Shown: positions 9,760-17,720 of the stretch, piece by piece | Numbering within the stretch: the first letter of the stretch is position 1 | How the letters are laid out: every line of letters starts with the position of its first letter | The notes under the pieces: model-generated | What the model was told of the DNA's origin: nothing | The model's input: only the letters and a program-made list of their open reading frames with translations | Database searches by the model: none | Source of the DNA: Strongylocentrotus droebachiensis | Lineage: Eukaryota > Echinodermata > Echinoidea > Camarodonta > Strongylocentrotidae | Direction: 5' to 3' | DNA length: 64,000 bases | Assembly: GCA_035222895.1 (NCBI GenBank) | Contig: JAVYIG010007924.1 | Span: 30,001-94,000, forward strand | Made by a program: the position numbers and the translations under genes

Positions 9760-11855
9760 AGGAGGTCAATATTAGCATTAAGAGGGTGGGTGGTGTTTAA
9801 CACAGGAAGGAGTAGCAAATCTTCTTGCCTCCGGATAAACAATGGCTCTCCTTCCATCATGCTAACCAACTGAGGGAACCACGCCTGAGTGGGCCAATTA
9901 GGGACCAGAAGTAACCCTCTAGCTTTATCCTCTCTGATTTTTTGCAAGCATTTGGGGATCATACAGAACGGTGGGAATGCATAGAATGCAAAAGGTTTCC
10001 AATCTAGCGTAAATGCGTCAACTGCAAAAGCCCCAGGGTCTGGGTGCCAAGTGACATATTTCTCTACTTGAGCATTTAGTCTCGAGGCGAACAGGTCTAT
10101 TTCTGGTACACCAAAGTGGGAAACTATTCTATCGAACACTTGTCTGTTTAGTTTCCATTCTGTTCGATCATTAAATTTCCTGGATCTTTCATCTGCTATA
10201 GTATTGAGCCGACCAGGTACATGGGCTGCAGAGACCCAAATTTTTCGAGAAATGCACCACTGCCAAATTTCTCTTGACATCTTGTCACACATTGTGGACT
10301 TGCAACCTCCCATGTGATTTAAATAAGCCACTGCAGTGGTATTATCTATTCTTACCATCACATGAACGTTACGCTTATTCATGCAAAAGGATTTTATCCC
10401 CAACCCAGCGGCTAGGGTTTCCAGGAAATTTATTTCATTGTTTCTTGCCCTTTCTGCCTCAAATTCATTCCATCGACCCCCTGTTTGCTTCTGGAGGTCA
10501 GTAGCTCCCCATCCAAGGCCACTGGCATCTGTGTGCAATTCTAAGTCAGGTTTTTTCCTAACAATTGGGGAGGAGGCCATAGAAACATTGTTCATCCACC
10601 ACTTTAACTCCTCTTTTGCCTCAAGGGACAACTTCATCTTTCTGTCAAAATGGCCCCTGTTTTGTCTGAGGGCTGCAATTTTGTCCCTTTCCATTGATCT
10701 ATAGTATAAGGGGCCATACTCAACCGCAGGGAAAGTAGCTATGACCTTCCCAATCACTCGTGCTACCATTCGTATTGATGGAAGGTACGTGCCCATTAAT
10801 TCACGGCATATATCTTTCACTTCTTGTGCCTTTGTTTGAGGCAATTTAACAATCATACTCTCAGTGTTAAGAATGAAGCCAAGAAAGGCTAGTTCACGTG
10901 TTGGGATGAGCACTGATTTTTTAGTGTGAATGAGGAATCCTAATTCTGAGAGGATCTTGGTTGTTGCACTCACACTCTCTTTAAGCTTCTCTTTTGTCTC
11001 ACCAATAATTATGGTGTCGTCCAAATATCCTATGACTGTATGACCTGCTTGTCGCAGTTCGGCAAAGACTGGCTTCAGCAATTTTGTGAACAGTCTGGGG
11101 GCTGTGCTGAGCCCATTAGGTAAGGCTGCAAATTGCCAGCGCTCACCCTGCCACATGAACCTCAAGTATTTTCTACTATTTGGGTCTACTGGAATGGAGT
11201 AATAAGCATCTTGGAGGTCGATTGATGCAAGATAACAGTGCGGAGAAATCAAGTGCTTGGCAGTGTGGATGTTATCCATCTTAAAGTGTTGTACGTTCAG
11301 ACTTTTATTAAGCTCTGATAAGTCTAAGATCATACGAGTACCCCCATCTTTCTTGGGTCTCGTGAAGATGTTTGAGAGGAATTCTCCCTCTTCAAATGAG
11401 CAAGGTTCTATTACGTTTTTTGCTTGTAGAGCCAAGATTTCTTTAGTAATCTGATTTATTTCTAAAGGGCTCTTTTTGTAACCATAGAGGGGCTTATTTC
11501 TTGAGGGAACCCCTTTCGAATAATCAAATTCGATCTCATAGCCTCGCACTGCTGATAGCAGAAAAAGATCTGACGTTAATTCACGCCATCTACGATAGAA
11601 ATATATCAATCGACCACCAACAGGCACATTTGAGATGCATTCTTGTTGTAATGTACATGAAGTAGAAGGAGCATTAATCTTAACATTCTCAAAATATTCA
11701 TATGTGCTACTTACCTCTTTGGGTAATGGTGTAGCTATTTCCTCCTTGCGGCCTGTGGCCGCTGGAAGGATTGGGTTTGTTTCCCCATGCTCATCGTCTG
11801 GGTGTGAGGCGGAGCTCTGTAAGGTCTGCCTCGTTGGGTTCGCTGGCCTAAAAAA
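9717..11855 (-). CDS. DIRS reverse transcriptase / RNase H with C-terminal DIRS domain
   Basis: This would copy the element RNA into DNA. Counting from the GTG codon at 11627, the RT runs over about residues 30-280, with palm motif SIDLQDAYYSIP (136-147), LPNGLSTAPRLF (169-180) and the catalytic YLDD at 201-204. RNase H follows with D367 in LHTDASG, E403 in NFLETLA, D428 in RIDNTTA and D479 in IADERSR. Residues 508-590 (DLFASRLN..., FPPF at 551-554, VPNWPTQAW) form the domain that follows RNase H in DIRS1-like elements and has been described as Dam-methylase-like. Here the [DN]PP[YFW] motif has Phe in its first position. The frame has no ATG before the RT. It is open from a stop at 11886-11888 and overlaps Gag in the -1 phase, so it is annotated from the slip heptamer at 11855 as the downstream part of a Gag-RT fusion. 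No break is seen. Confidence 0.9.
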   Translation of the reverse strand, partial: FFRPANPTRQTLQSSASHPDDEHGETNPILPAATGRKEEIATPLPKEVSSTYEYFENVKINAPSTSCTLQQECISNVPVGGRLIYFYRRWRELTSDLFLLSAVRGYEIEFDYSKGVPSRNKPLYGYKKSPLEINQITKEILALQAKNVIEPCSFEEGEFLSNIFTRPKKDGGTRMILDLSELNKSLNVQHFKMDNIHTAKHLISPHCYLASIDLQDAYYSIPVDPNSRKYLRFMWQGERWQFAALPNGLSTAPRLFTKLLKPVFAELRQAGHTVIGYLDDTIIIGETKEKLKESVSATTKILSELGFLIHTKKSVLIPTRELAFLGFILNTESMIVKLPQTKAQEVKDICRELMGTYLPSIRMVARVIGKVIATFPAVEYGPLYYRSMERDKIAALRQNRGHFDRKMKLSLEAKEELKWWMNNVSMASSPIVRKKPDLELHTDASGLGWGATDLQKQTGGRWNEFEAERARNNEINFLETLAAGLGIKSFCMNKRNVHVMVRIDNTTAVAYLNHMGGCKSTMCDKMSREIWQWCISRKIWVSAAHVPGRLNTIADERSRKFNDRTEWKLNRQVFDRIVSHFGVPEIDLFASRLNAQVEKYVTWHPDPGAFAVDAFTLDWKPFAFYAFPPFCMIPKCLQKIREDKARGLLLVPNWPTQAWFPQLVSMMEGEPLFIRRQEDLLLLPVLNTTHPLNANIDLLCCRLCGNTLRIGD

Positions 11856-13066
11856 GGCCTGTTGTAGTTCCCACTTGCGGGCCTGCTACTTGTAAAAGTT
11901 TGTGATGTGCCGGTGGCACGGTTCCATCCTTGTCTGCGGTATTGGAAAGTGCTGGACGCTTGCGTCCTGTACGGATGGTACTGGGGGCGGGGTGTACGTT
12001 GTCCACGCACCACGCCAGATGCAGCTTTTTGTTGTTCTGTAAGATCTTTGACTCTCTTTGTTAAGTCATCGCCAAATAAGTACTGACTCACTGGTGTGGC
12101 AGGTTTGCATAGATGTGAGTACTTGGCATTTAAGTCTGGCTTAATCTGATCTTTGCGTAAGCAGTTGATTTCAAAGTTTGTGTTACACAGCAATGCCAAT
12201 GCATCCTGTTGTGTCTCTGATAGGCTATCGGGGGACAGAGTTTGAATAAAAGCTGTGAGTCCCCTTGTCAAGGGCTTTTGGATTCTTTGCAGTTTCAAAT
12301 CACGGCTTCTTGTTTGCGAGGATAGGTTTTCCCATATTGCTGCATTCACTTTGGGGCAACACAGTGGAGTACAATTGCTTGGAGGAGGGTATTTCCCTCC
12401 AGCTTCCTCCAACACATTTTCCTCTAGCTGGTTGGACATGAGGTACATGGCAGACTTTGCTAAATCATTGTGGATCGCGCCACCTACCCCAGTGGGGATA
12501 GCAAATTTCTGAGCCAGGGCAGGAACTTTGTCCATATTCTCCTGGTCTAAACCTGGTGCAACAGTTTCGTTGATATCACCCTCATCCATGCTGCCAATGT
12601 CATATGAATTAGGGCATTGGCCCATGTTTCCAGTGTCAATATGCTCAAAATCATCATCATCATGTTCAACTTCAAGAAATCTCACGTTCGCCGCAGCTGT
12701 ACATGCTGTCGGCGGTGAATCCCCGGTGGGGCGAGTTGCAGATTGACAAGGCAAAAAATCCACCATTCTCTCCATTAAGGATTCCAATTTGTCAAGTCTT
12801 CCTCGTAAATCCGTGAAGTCCTCCTTTTCTTCAGGCTTTTTGCCCTTCTTTTTAGGCCCAGAGTTCTTAGACTCATTCGGGGCAGGCTTTGCCAAGACAC
12901 TTTTGCGTTTCGTATCGGAGGATTTCACTGCCGCTGAGCGCTTTGGCTCAGGCTTCGTAGAGGTGCCCGCGGCGGTTTCGCCCGGGGGAGTTCCGGCTTT
13001 AGCCGTGCTCAGCGTTCCGCTGGTTTTCTGCTTGGTGCTGCCGTTGCTGCTTGACGGAGACGCCAT
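11735..13066 (-). CDS. DIRS Gag-like ORF1 protein
   Basis: This predicted structural/nucleic-acid-binding protein of 443 residues starts at the ATG at 13066, which has A at -3 and G at +4. Upstream in-frame codons to 13138 have only a TTG. It has a Ser/Thr/Lys-rich N-terminus, a basic stretch with GPKKKGKKPEEK near residues 70-80 (possible nuclear signal), a short predicted coiled coil (LRGRLDKLESLMERM, about 86-101), an acidic patch (EHDDDDFEH), a central region with no recognised fold, and an Arg/Gln/Pro-rich C-terminus. No CCHC zinc knuckle is present, which is common for DIRS Gag. Identification rests on position and composition. The stop is TAG at 11735-11737, inside the RT frame. Confidence 0.8.
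   Translation of the reverse strand: MASPSSSNGSTKQKTSGTLSTAKAGTPPGETAAGTSTKPEPKRSAAVKSSDTKRKSVLAKPAPNESKNSGPKKKGKKPEEKEDFTDLRGRLDKLESLMERMVDFLPCQSATRPTGDSPPTACTAAANVRFLEVEHDDDDFEHIDTGNMGQCPNSYDIGSMDEGDINETVAPGLDQENMDKVPALAQKFAIPTGVGGAIHNDLAKSAMYLMSNQLEENVLEEAGGKYPPPSNCTPLCCPKVNAAIWENLSSQTRSRDLKLQRIQKPLTRGLTAFIQTLSPDSLSETQQDALALLCNTNFEINCLRKDQIKPDLNAKYSHLCKPATPVSQYLFGDDLTKRVKDLTEQQKAASGVVRGQRTPRPQYHPYRTQASSTFQYRRQGWNRATGTSQTFTSSRPASGNYNRPFLGQRTQRGRPYRAPPHTQTMSMGKQTQSFQRPQAARRK
11849..11855 (-). promoter_or_regulatory. candidate -1 ribosomal frameshift heptamer (T TTT TTA)
   Basis: On the coding strand the heptamer reads T TTT TTA, with TTT (Phe) and TTA (Leu) in the Gag frame (NRPFLGQR). A one-base slip back places the ribosome in the RT frame, which is open only between 11885 and the RT stop at 9717. 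Pattern and phase fit the X XXY YYZ rule. A weak GAGGC/GCCTC hairpin starts 16 nt downstream, farther than usual. Confidence 0.7.
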
Positions 13067-13278
13067 CGTGTCCGTGGAAAACGGAGCAAAACTTCGATAT
13101 ATGATATAAAAACAGCACAGATTCTCAAAAGTCTTCAAAAAACATGAAAAAGGAGAGTTTCTCTCCCTAATGTTGTATTTTTTCGAAACCGCTGGTCCGA
13201 AAAAACGCCGAAAATTAGGTATTTTGACTGCTGAGGGAAAGTTACTTTCCCGGTAAAAATCAATTGCGCGGCGAATTA
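13067..13278 (-). other. DIRS 5' leader
   Basis: Untranslated leader between the 5' terminal repeat and the Gag ATG. It probably holds the promoter together with the terminal repeat. No TATA box is obvious. Confidence 0.6.
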
Positions 13279-13338
13279 ACTGCGCATGCGCGACGGGATC
13301 TCATGTAATTTCGAACGACGAAATATGAAATAAAATAG
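13279..13338 (-). repeat. DIRS 5' terminal repeat
   Basis: Inverted counterpart of the 3' terminus: 13279-13309 matches 8225-8255. Its outer 41 bp (13298-13338) recur in the internal complementary region. Confidence 0.85.
13281..13292. promoter_or_regulatory. NRF-1/P3A2-like palindrome in the 5' terminus
   Basis: TGCGCATGCGCG fits YGCGCAYGCGCR and lies about 215 bp upstream of the Gag ATG, where a promoter element would be expected. Confidence 0.5.
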
Positions 13339-13345
13339 AAACTAA

Positions 13346-13399
13346 TTGTGCAAAAAGTGACAGAACTTAATCTTAGTTTGGTTCATATAAAATGCATAA
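13346..13399 (+). repeat. right copy of the imperfect repeat flanking the DIRS element
   Basis: See 8098-8150. The two copies differ at roughly one base in five, so they predate the insertion. Confidence 0.65.
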
Positions 13400-13446
13400 T
13401 GTAAATTACTCAATTATAGAAACGAGTTGAATCCTGTAATGATAAG

Positions 13447-13624
13447 CAGGGAATAATTTTCCTGGTATCGCATCGCAATTTGCTATGCATTTTTGCATGA
13501 CTGCTATACAAAATATCTTTTTGTGTAGCAGTTTTCTTCCATAGAAATGTACAGAATTTCTTTTGAAATATTTATCCATCGGCTGAAATTGCTAATCAAA
13601 AAATTTGAGGAAAATTATTCCCTG
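13447..13624. mobile_element. MITE, 178 bp, 5-bp target duplication
   Basis: Terminal inverted repeats CAGGGAATAATTTTCCT / AGGAAAATTATTCCCTG are flanked by ATAAG at 13442-13446 and 13625-13629. The CAGGG start and the 5-bp duplication suggest an hAT-related non-autonomous element, but the superfamily is uncertain. Confidence 0.8.
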
Positions 13625-13629
13625 ATAAG

Positions 13630-14084
13630 TACATCTTCATGTAAGGCCTAAAATTAATGCCCTCTTGAAGAATTTCTTTATTTACTTTCTAAAAAGAACT
13701 AGGGTACAGGAAGTGAGGAGAGAAAGGCAATGCCAAAAAAAAAAATTATCCTCCTTATTTCCATCAAAAAGTAATTATGACAAAAAAGAGAAAAGCAGAG
13801 AAAACAGAAAGGAAAATGAGGGTGGATCTTTTTTTTCTCTTCTGTTCATTTCTTTTTTGCCTTGCCCCATTTTCTCTCTTGTCCACGCCACCCTCTGTGA
13901 AAATTTGCCCTCTAACAAAAGAATAATTACTCTGACCGGGTCTCATTTCTAGGGGATAAAACCCCAAGTATTTATTATGTCAATATAAACACTTCCCCTC
14001 TCCTGATAGATCGCAAGTAAATTCTGACCAGGGGACTTGTTGCGGTCAGTTTTCATTGACCGTCATCAGAGCCAAATGTTAATT
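13630..14084. other. unassigned DNA
   Basis: No gene or repeat family recognised. A purine-rich patch lies at 13780-13830. Confidence 0.4.
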
Positions 14085-14124
14085 TTTTTTTATTTTTTTT
14101 TTTTTTTTGGGGGGGGGGGGGGGG
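14085..14124 (+). repeat. poly(T)-poly(G) run
   Basis: A T-rich stretch of about 25 bases is followed directly by 16 G (14109-14124). Confidence 0.95.
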
Positions 14125-14229
14125 TTCTCCTCCTCTTCTAGACTGTGGTTTCAAGGCTGGGGAAGTTTTTTGTCTTTTTTGGTGAAATTTTATTTGCCCA
14201 TTACCCCCCTATGCAAGAATGTGATCAGA

Positions 14230-14318
14230 GGAAAGTGGTAAGAATACTCCCCAATGAGTGGAGATGGTGCACACACGTGCTGGCTTAAAATCCAGTGACC
14301 AGAAGTAATATGAGCAAT
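14230..14318 (+). mobile_element. SINE body fragment
   Basis: 'ggtaagaatactccccaatg..gtggagatggtgcacac' matches the plus-strand body of the SINE at 3771-4097. Confidence 0.6.
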
Positions 14319-14328
14319 ATAAAAGTAA

Positions 14329-14428
14329 ATAATAATAATAATAATCCATTTTTTTATATAGCGCTCAATACACCGATCCAACGATGTGCCTAAGCGCTTT
14401 ACATATATTACAGATATATTATTACCCC
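14329..14428 (-). mobile_element. SINE tail fragment, opposite orientation
   Basis: ATT repeats followed by 'tatagcgctcaatacaccgatcc..cctaagcgctttacat' are the antisense of the SINE tail. It lies head-on to the fragment just to its left. Confidence 0.65.
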
Positions 14429-15300
14429 ATTATAAACTGTGATAATAATTTGTATAAAGTATGTGAGATAAGTCTGGAATATACATGGTAACATATTATC
14501 TTGCTTTCCTCCACTGAGATACAGTGGAACATGCTATACCAACTGCCCATATCAAAAACAAAATATTTTAAAAGACATTTTATTTTGTTTCTTGGCCCTG
14601 TAACATAAAAATCAACTTAAAGTCCATTGTGAAAATCGATTGTATTTCCACTCTTGCCACAATTATTATATCTTACAGTGTATGAGATCTATCTTTAACA
14701 TAGAATGTAATGATCCAAAGTTACTACTAACTGTAAAGATATCTAATTAAAGGAGACTATTAAGGGGGGGGGGGGTAAGAGTTGGTTGTAACCCTATATG
14801 ACCCTGGTCTACCAATTCACAGCTGCCCCATAGACGATTACAACTTCAACTTTTCTTCTCTCATCTCTTTCCAAAGTCCTGAAATACTTATTTTTACGAG
14901 GCACATACTGGGAATTAAAACTCTAATCCCCAATTAATCAAATTCTTCCTCTCCCGTCCAACACTTACGATTCCGCCAGGAAAATGCAATTAGGAACCCC
15001 GAACGGAAACACGTACTGTCACATATCAAAAACTTCCTACAGGTGTCTCCAAGAACAATAGAGTCCCCCTACTACCGGTTCCACCAAGAAAAGAGGTGAG
15101 TGGATGAGGGAGAGGGGGTCAAAAATGGGGCGGGGCATCCACAAAGGTCGGTTAGTTTTATCCCTTTCTCTCATCTCCTCTGTTTGTCCTTCACGAGAGA
15201 GAAAGGGAGAAGAGAGAACATTGCACTTTTGCCCTAAATATTTTTTTAGGTCAAGTTTAAGTTGGAAGGGCCATGAGGATTTGAAGTTTTGTTTCATGGT
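14429..15300. other. unassigned DNA
   Basis: Contains a poly(G) run at 14766-14776. Short open frames on both strands at 15037-15418 show no domain I recognise. Confidence 0.4.
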
Positions 15301-15384
15301 GCATTCTTACAGTACAGAGTTTGGCAATGGATTACTTCAAGCATATCACAGGCATTATAGCTTTTCCTTTCTTTTTGGACAAGC

Positions 15385-15527
15385 ATGCCACAACCCCTCA
15401 GCAGAGAGAACACAGTGACTTAAGCTCACGCACGCCAGCTATTCTCCACTCCTTACGACAGATAGTCGACCTGTTCGAAACGTCGAGCCACTCCCGCCAC
15501 TCATCCTCTCCAAGTGCTATAGTATAG
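15385..15527 (+). pseudogene. possible C-terminal remnant of a retroelement ORF
   Basis: The plus-strand frame ending at the TAG at 15525-15527 contains IVDLFETSSHSRHSSSPSA. Its position just upstream of an unusual structured 3' region and a poly(A) signal suggests the end of a retroelement coding region. Assignment to Penelope-like or another class is a guess. No catalytic domain is present in the window. Confidence 0.3.
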
Positions 15528-15536
15528 AACTATAAC

Positions 15537-15546
15537 CTAAGAAAGA
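15537..15546 (+). promoter_or_regulatory. histone-downstream-element-like motif, first copy
   Basis: CTAAGAAAGA differs by one inserted base from the CAAGAAAGA core recognised by U7 snRNA in sea urchin histone genes. Confidence 0.35.
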
Positions 15547-15554
15547 TAACCAAC

Positions 15555-15570
15555 AGACTTTTTCAAGACT
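15555..15570 (+). other. histone-type stem-loop 1
   Basis: AGACTT-TTTC-AAGACT is a six-base stem with one A/A mismatch and a TTTC loop. Confidence 0.45.
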
Positions 15571-15578
15571 ATACCAAC

Positions 15579-15594
15579 AGTCCTTTTCAGGACT
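15579..15594 (+). other. histone-type stem-loop 2, perfect
   Basis: AGTCCT-TTTC-AGGACT has the exact architecture of the histone mRNA 3' element (six-base stem, four-base TTTC loop). It is preceded by CCAAC and followed by ACACACC. Confidence 0.65.
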
Positions 15595-15603
15595 ACACAC
15601 CCT

Positions 15604-15612
15604 CAAGAAAGA
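15604..15612 (+). promoter_or_regulatory. histone downstream element match
   Basis: CAAGAAAGA is a perfect match to the sea urchin histone downstream element. It starts 10 nt after stem-loop 2, within the usual spacing for U7-dependent 3' processing. Confidence 0.6.
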
Positions 15613-15620
15613 TTACAGAG

Positions 15621-15636
15621 AGTCCTTTTCAGGACC
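15621..15636 (+). other. histone-type stem-loop 3
   Basis: AGTCCT-TTTC-AGGACC is the same hairpin with the basal pair broken (A/C). It follows a second AAGAAAGAT.AC segment, so the motif pair looks duplicated. Confidence 0.5.
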
Positions 15637-15757
15637 CCTCAATCCTCCCTCTCTCTCTCTCACATGGTGCACCCGCAAGCCTACTGTATAGTATTAAACA
15701 GTTTGAATTGTTTAAGTTCCTAAAGCATTCTAATGAATAATCAGTGTCACAACTGTG

Positions 15758-15763
15758 AATAAA
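15758..15763 (+). terminator. AATAAA polyadenylation signal
   Basis: A canonical hexamer 120 nt after the third stem-loop. It would be redundant if the hairpins were used for 3' end formation. Confidence 0.35.
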
Positions 15764-15789
15764 TTTTCATTTCTTTTAACACTTATTAG

Positions 15790-16266
15790 CATTTTGATGC
15801 ATTCATCTTATGTACAACACAGAACCATGCTATCTTGTTCATTCGTTTAGTCCGGGAGTCCTGGTCCATCAAATCACATCAGTTTGTTTCTGAACCCTCA
15901 TTAACCTGTCAAGTACCAGAGGCTGAAATACCATGAACAAAGTCAAAGGCATGTTAGGTTTGTGGTAACACAAGGGTTAAGGCCATAAAGGTACAGGACT
16001 ATAGAGCCTTGGTCAGATATGCAGTGATAAACCACTTTGTCTTTTTTATGACGACATGTAAAAAGTAATGAGCTTCACATTTCTTATTTTATATCAAAGA
16101 GCTAAGTGAATATAAGTAGGAACTTTGCTACATGCAGTAGCCATTCATTTCAACATTAATAAAAACAATAAACATTGCGGTGTTTGATTTTGTGGCAATT
16201 TACCATGTCATATCTCAAAAAGGCTTGATCGCTATCTTCCTTAGATGGTAACGTATTATTCACAAG
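15790..16266. other. unassigned DNA
   Basis: No gene or repeat family recognised. Confidence 0.4.
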
Positions 16267-16570
16267 TACAGTCAAACTTGGTTAAGTAGCCACCTCTCTC
16301 TAAAGGCCGCCTACCTATAGTGGTCACCTATATATTGCCTCCCCCTTGAAAGAAAGAAGAATTCTAGAACCTGTCTATAAAGACCACTTGCTTTGTTCCC
16401 CTTTGACAGCCTCTATGAACAGGTTAGCTGCAATCCAATGTGTTTTTACAGTAAAACCTGCTTTAGTGGCTGCCTCTATGTAAATGTTACCTGCCTACAC
16501 ATTGCCTCCCTTTTGAAAGGGATGTGTGTTGTAAAACCTGTCTAGAAAGACCACCTGTCTGCAGTGTCCA
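16267..16570 (+). mobile_element. degenerate CAGTCAAAC-type MITE copies
   Basis: 'tacagtcaaacttgg', 'tagtggtcacctatatattgcctccc', 'agaacctgtctataaagaccac' and a second run from 16450 ('acagtaaaacctgctttagtggctgcc') match the TA-flanked family at 26043 and 38134. At least two decayed copies are fused. Confidence 0.65.
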
Positions 16571-17009
16571 ATTATTCAATTTTTCTTGGAGTCAGTTTGG
16601 CATTGTGAATGAGGTACATACATGTACATATATTAATGCCCATCTGTACTAGTTTGGCCAGGGGGATTAGACCTCCCAGGGAGGTCACTGACAGGTGGTT
16701 ATCTCATCAACTCAGCTCTCAATTAACATAAGAAAAAGAGGATCATGGAGGACCAACAGGCACCGATTAGGCATTGTTTGCTATGTAGAGGGCGCAAGAA
16801 GCTATAAGTAGTAGAGTGGGGCTTTAAAGGTAGTTATCAGAGGAGGGGGACTAGAAACCAAAGTTTGATTTTGAGTGGCCAGTAATCAATTGCACCTTTA
16901 ACTGGTCATCATCACCCTGTGATTGGCTGGACCACATTCCTCCATGACACTGCAGATTAGAGAGTAATCAGACGGAACATATTCATCTAAGGGGTGGCCG
17001 ACCCTACTG
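16571..17009. other. unassigned DNA with a dispersed repeat
   Basis: Contains the dispersed repeat at 16725-16829, described separately. The rest is unrecognised. Confidence 0.4.
16725..16829 (+). repeat. dispersed repeat, copy 1
   Basis: About 105 bp strongly similar to 35141-35245 in the same orientation. Shared phrases include GAGGATCATGG, CAGGCACCGATT and AGTGGGGCTTTAA. Confidence 0.85.
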
Positions 17010-17720
17010 AGAGGAGGGAGATGGGGAGGGGGTGGGCAGGGGGATGGAGATGGGGAAGGGGGCAGGTGATGGAGAGAGGATGGATGGAGGGAGGGGGAGG
17101 AGGGAGGGAGGGGGGAGGGAGGGAGGGGGGAGGGAGGGAGGGGGAGGGAGGGAGAGGGGAGAGGGAGGAGGGAAGGATGAGGAGGGAGGGAGGAGGGAGG
17201 GAGGGTTGAGGATGGAGGGAAGAGGAGGGGTGAGAAGGAGGGAGGGAGGATGAGGTGAGAACAGAATATTGGTGGAATTAGATGGCAGTGAAGGGGGAAC
17301 GGAAGGAGGATGGTCTCAAGACGAAGGGAGGCCAGAGGATGGAGGGTCGGGAGACAGTGTGTGAGATGGGGATGGAAAAACGGTGTGAGAGTAAGGATGG
17401 AGAGAAGGACTGAGAGACGTGTGGGAGGGGTGCGCCCAAGGAGAAATGATGTGTGAGAAAGAACAGAGAAGGGGAGGTTTAGAAAGAGGAGGGGAGGTTT
17501 AGAAAGAGGAGAGAGAGATGAGGAGGTGGGGAAAGGGAGCCAATGAGTACAAAAGAAAGTGGTGGGTGATGAAAAGAGGAGAGATGGGCAGGGGGAGGTG
17601 GGGGAGAATGGGAGGGATAATTGAGAGGAGGAAAGGTGAGAGGGGAAGGAGGAGACAGAAGATATGGAGAAATAGAGAGGAGGAGAGTAATGGAGAAAGT
17701 GAAGGAGAGAGAGATAATAA
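17010..17720 (+). repeat. 700-bp purine-rich (GGGAGGA)n tract
   Basis: The plus strand is almost pure G/A, densest at 17080-17250 as GGGAGG units. Minus-strand frames here (Pro/Ser/Leu-rich) are artefacts of composition. Confidence 0.9.

Larger units (their letters stand above)
8154..13338 (-). mobile_element. DIRS-type tyrosine-recombinase retrotransposon, apparently full length
   Basis: Three intact ORFs lie on the minus strand in the order Gag-like, RT/RNase H, tyrosine recombinase. They are bounded by split inverted termini and an internal complementary region. DIRS elements integrate as circles through the recombinase and normally leave no target duplication, and none is visible here. 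Boundaries come from the ends of the matches between the termini and the internal region. The 3' end on this strand could be placed up to about 5 bp inward. All ORFs are open and the terminal repeats match perfectly, which suggests a young and possibly competent copy. Confidence 0.92.

Noticed and set aside
10274-13109. Plus-strand frames opposite the DIRS genes
   Set aside because: They are shadows of the Gag and RT coding sequence, with no independent support.
15537-15636. A genuine histone gene 3' end
   Set aside because: No histone H1, H2A, H2B, H3 or H4 reading frame is visible upstream. The hairpins are duplicated in tandem, and a poly(A) signal follows.
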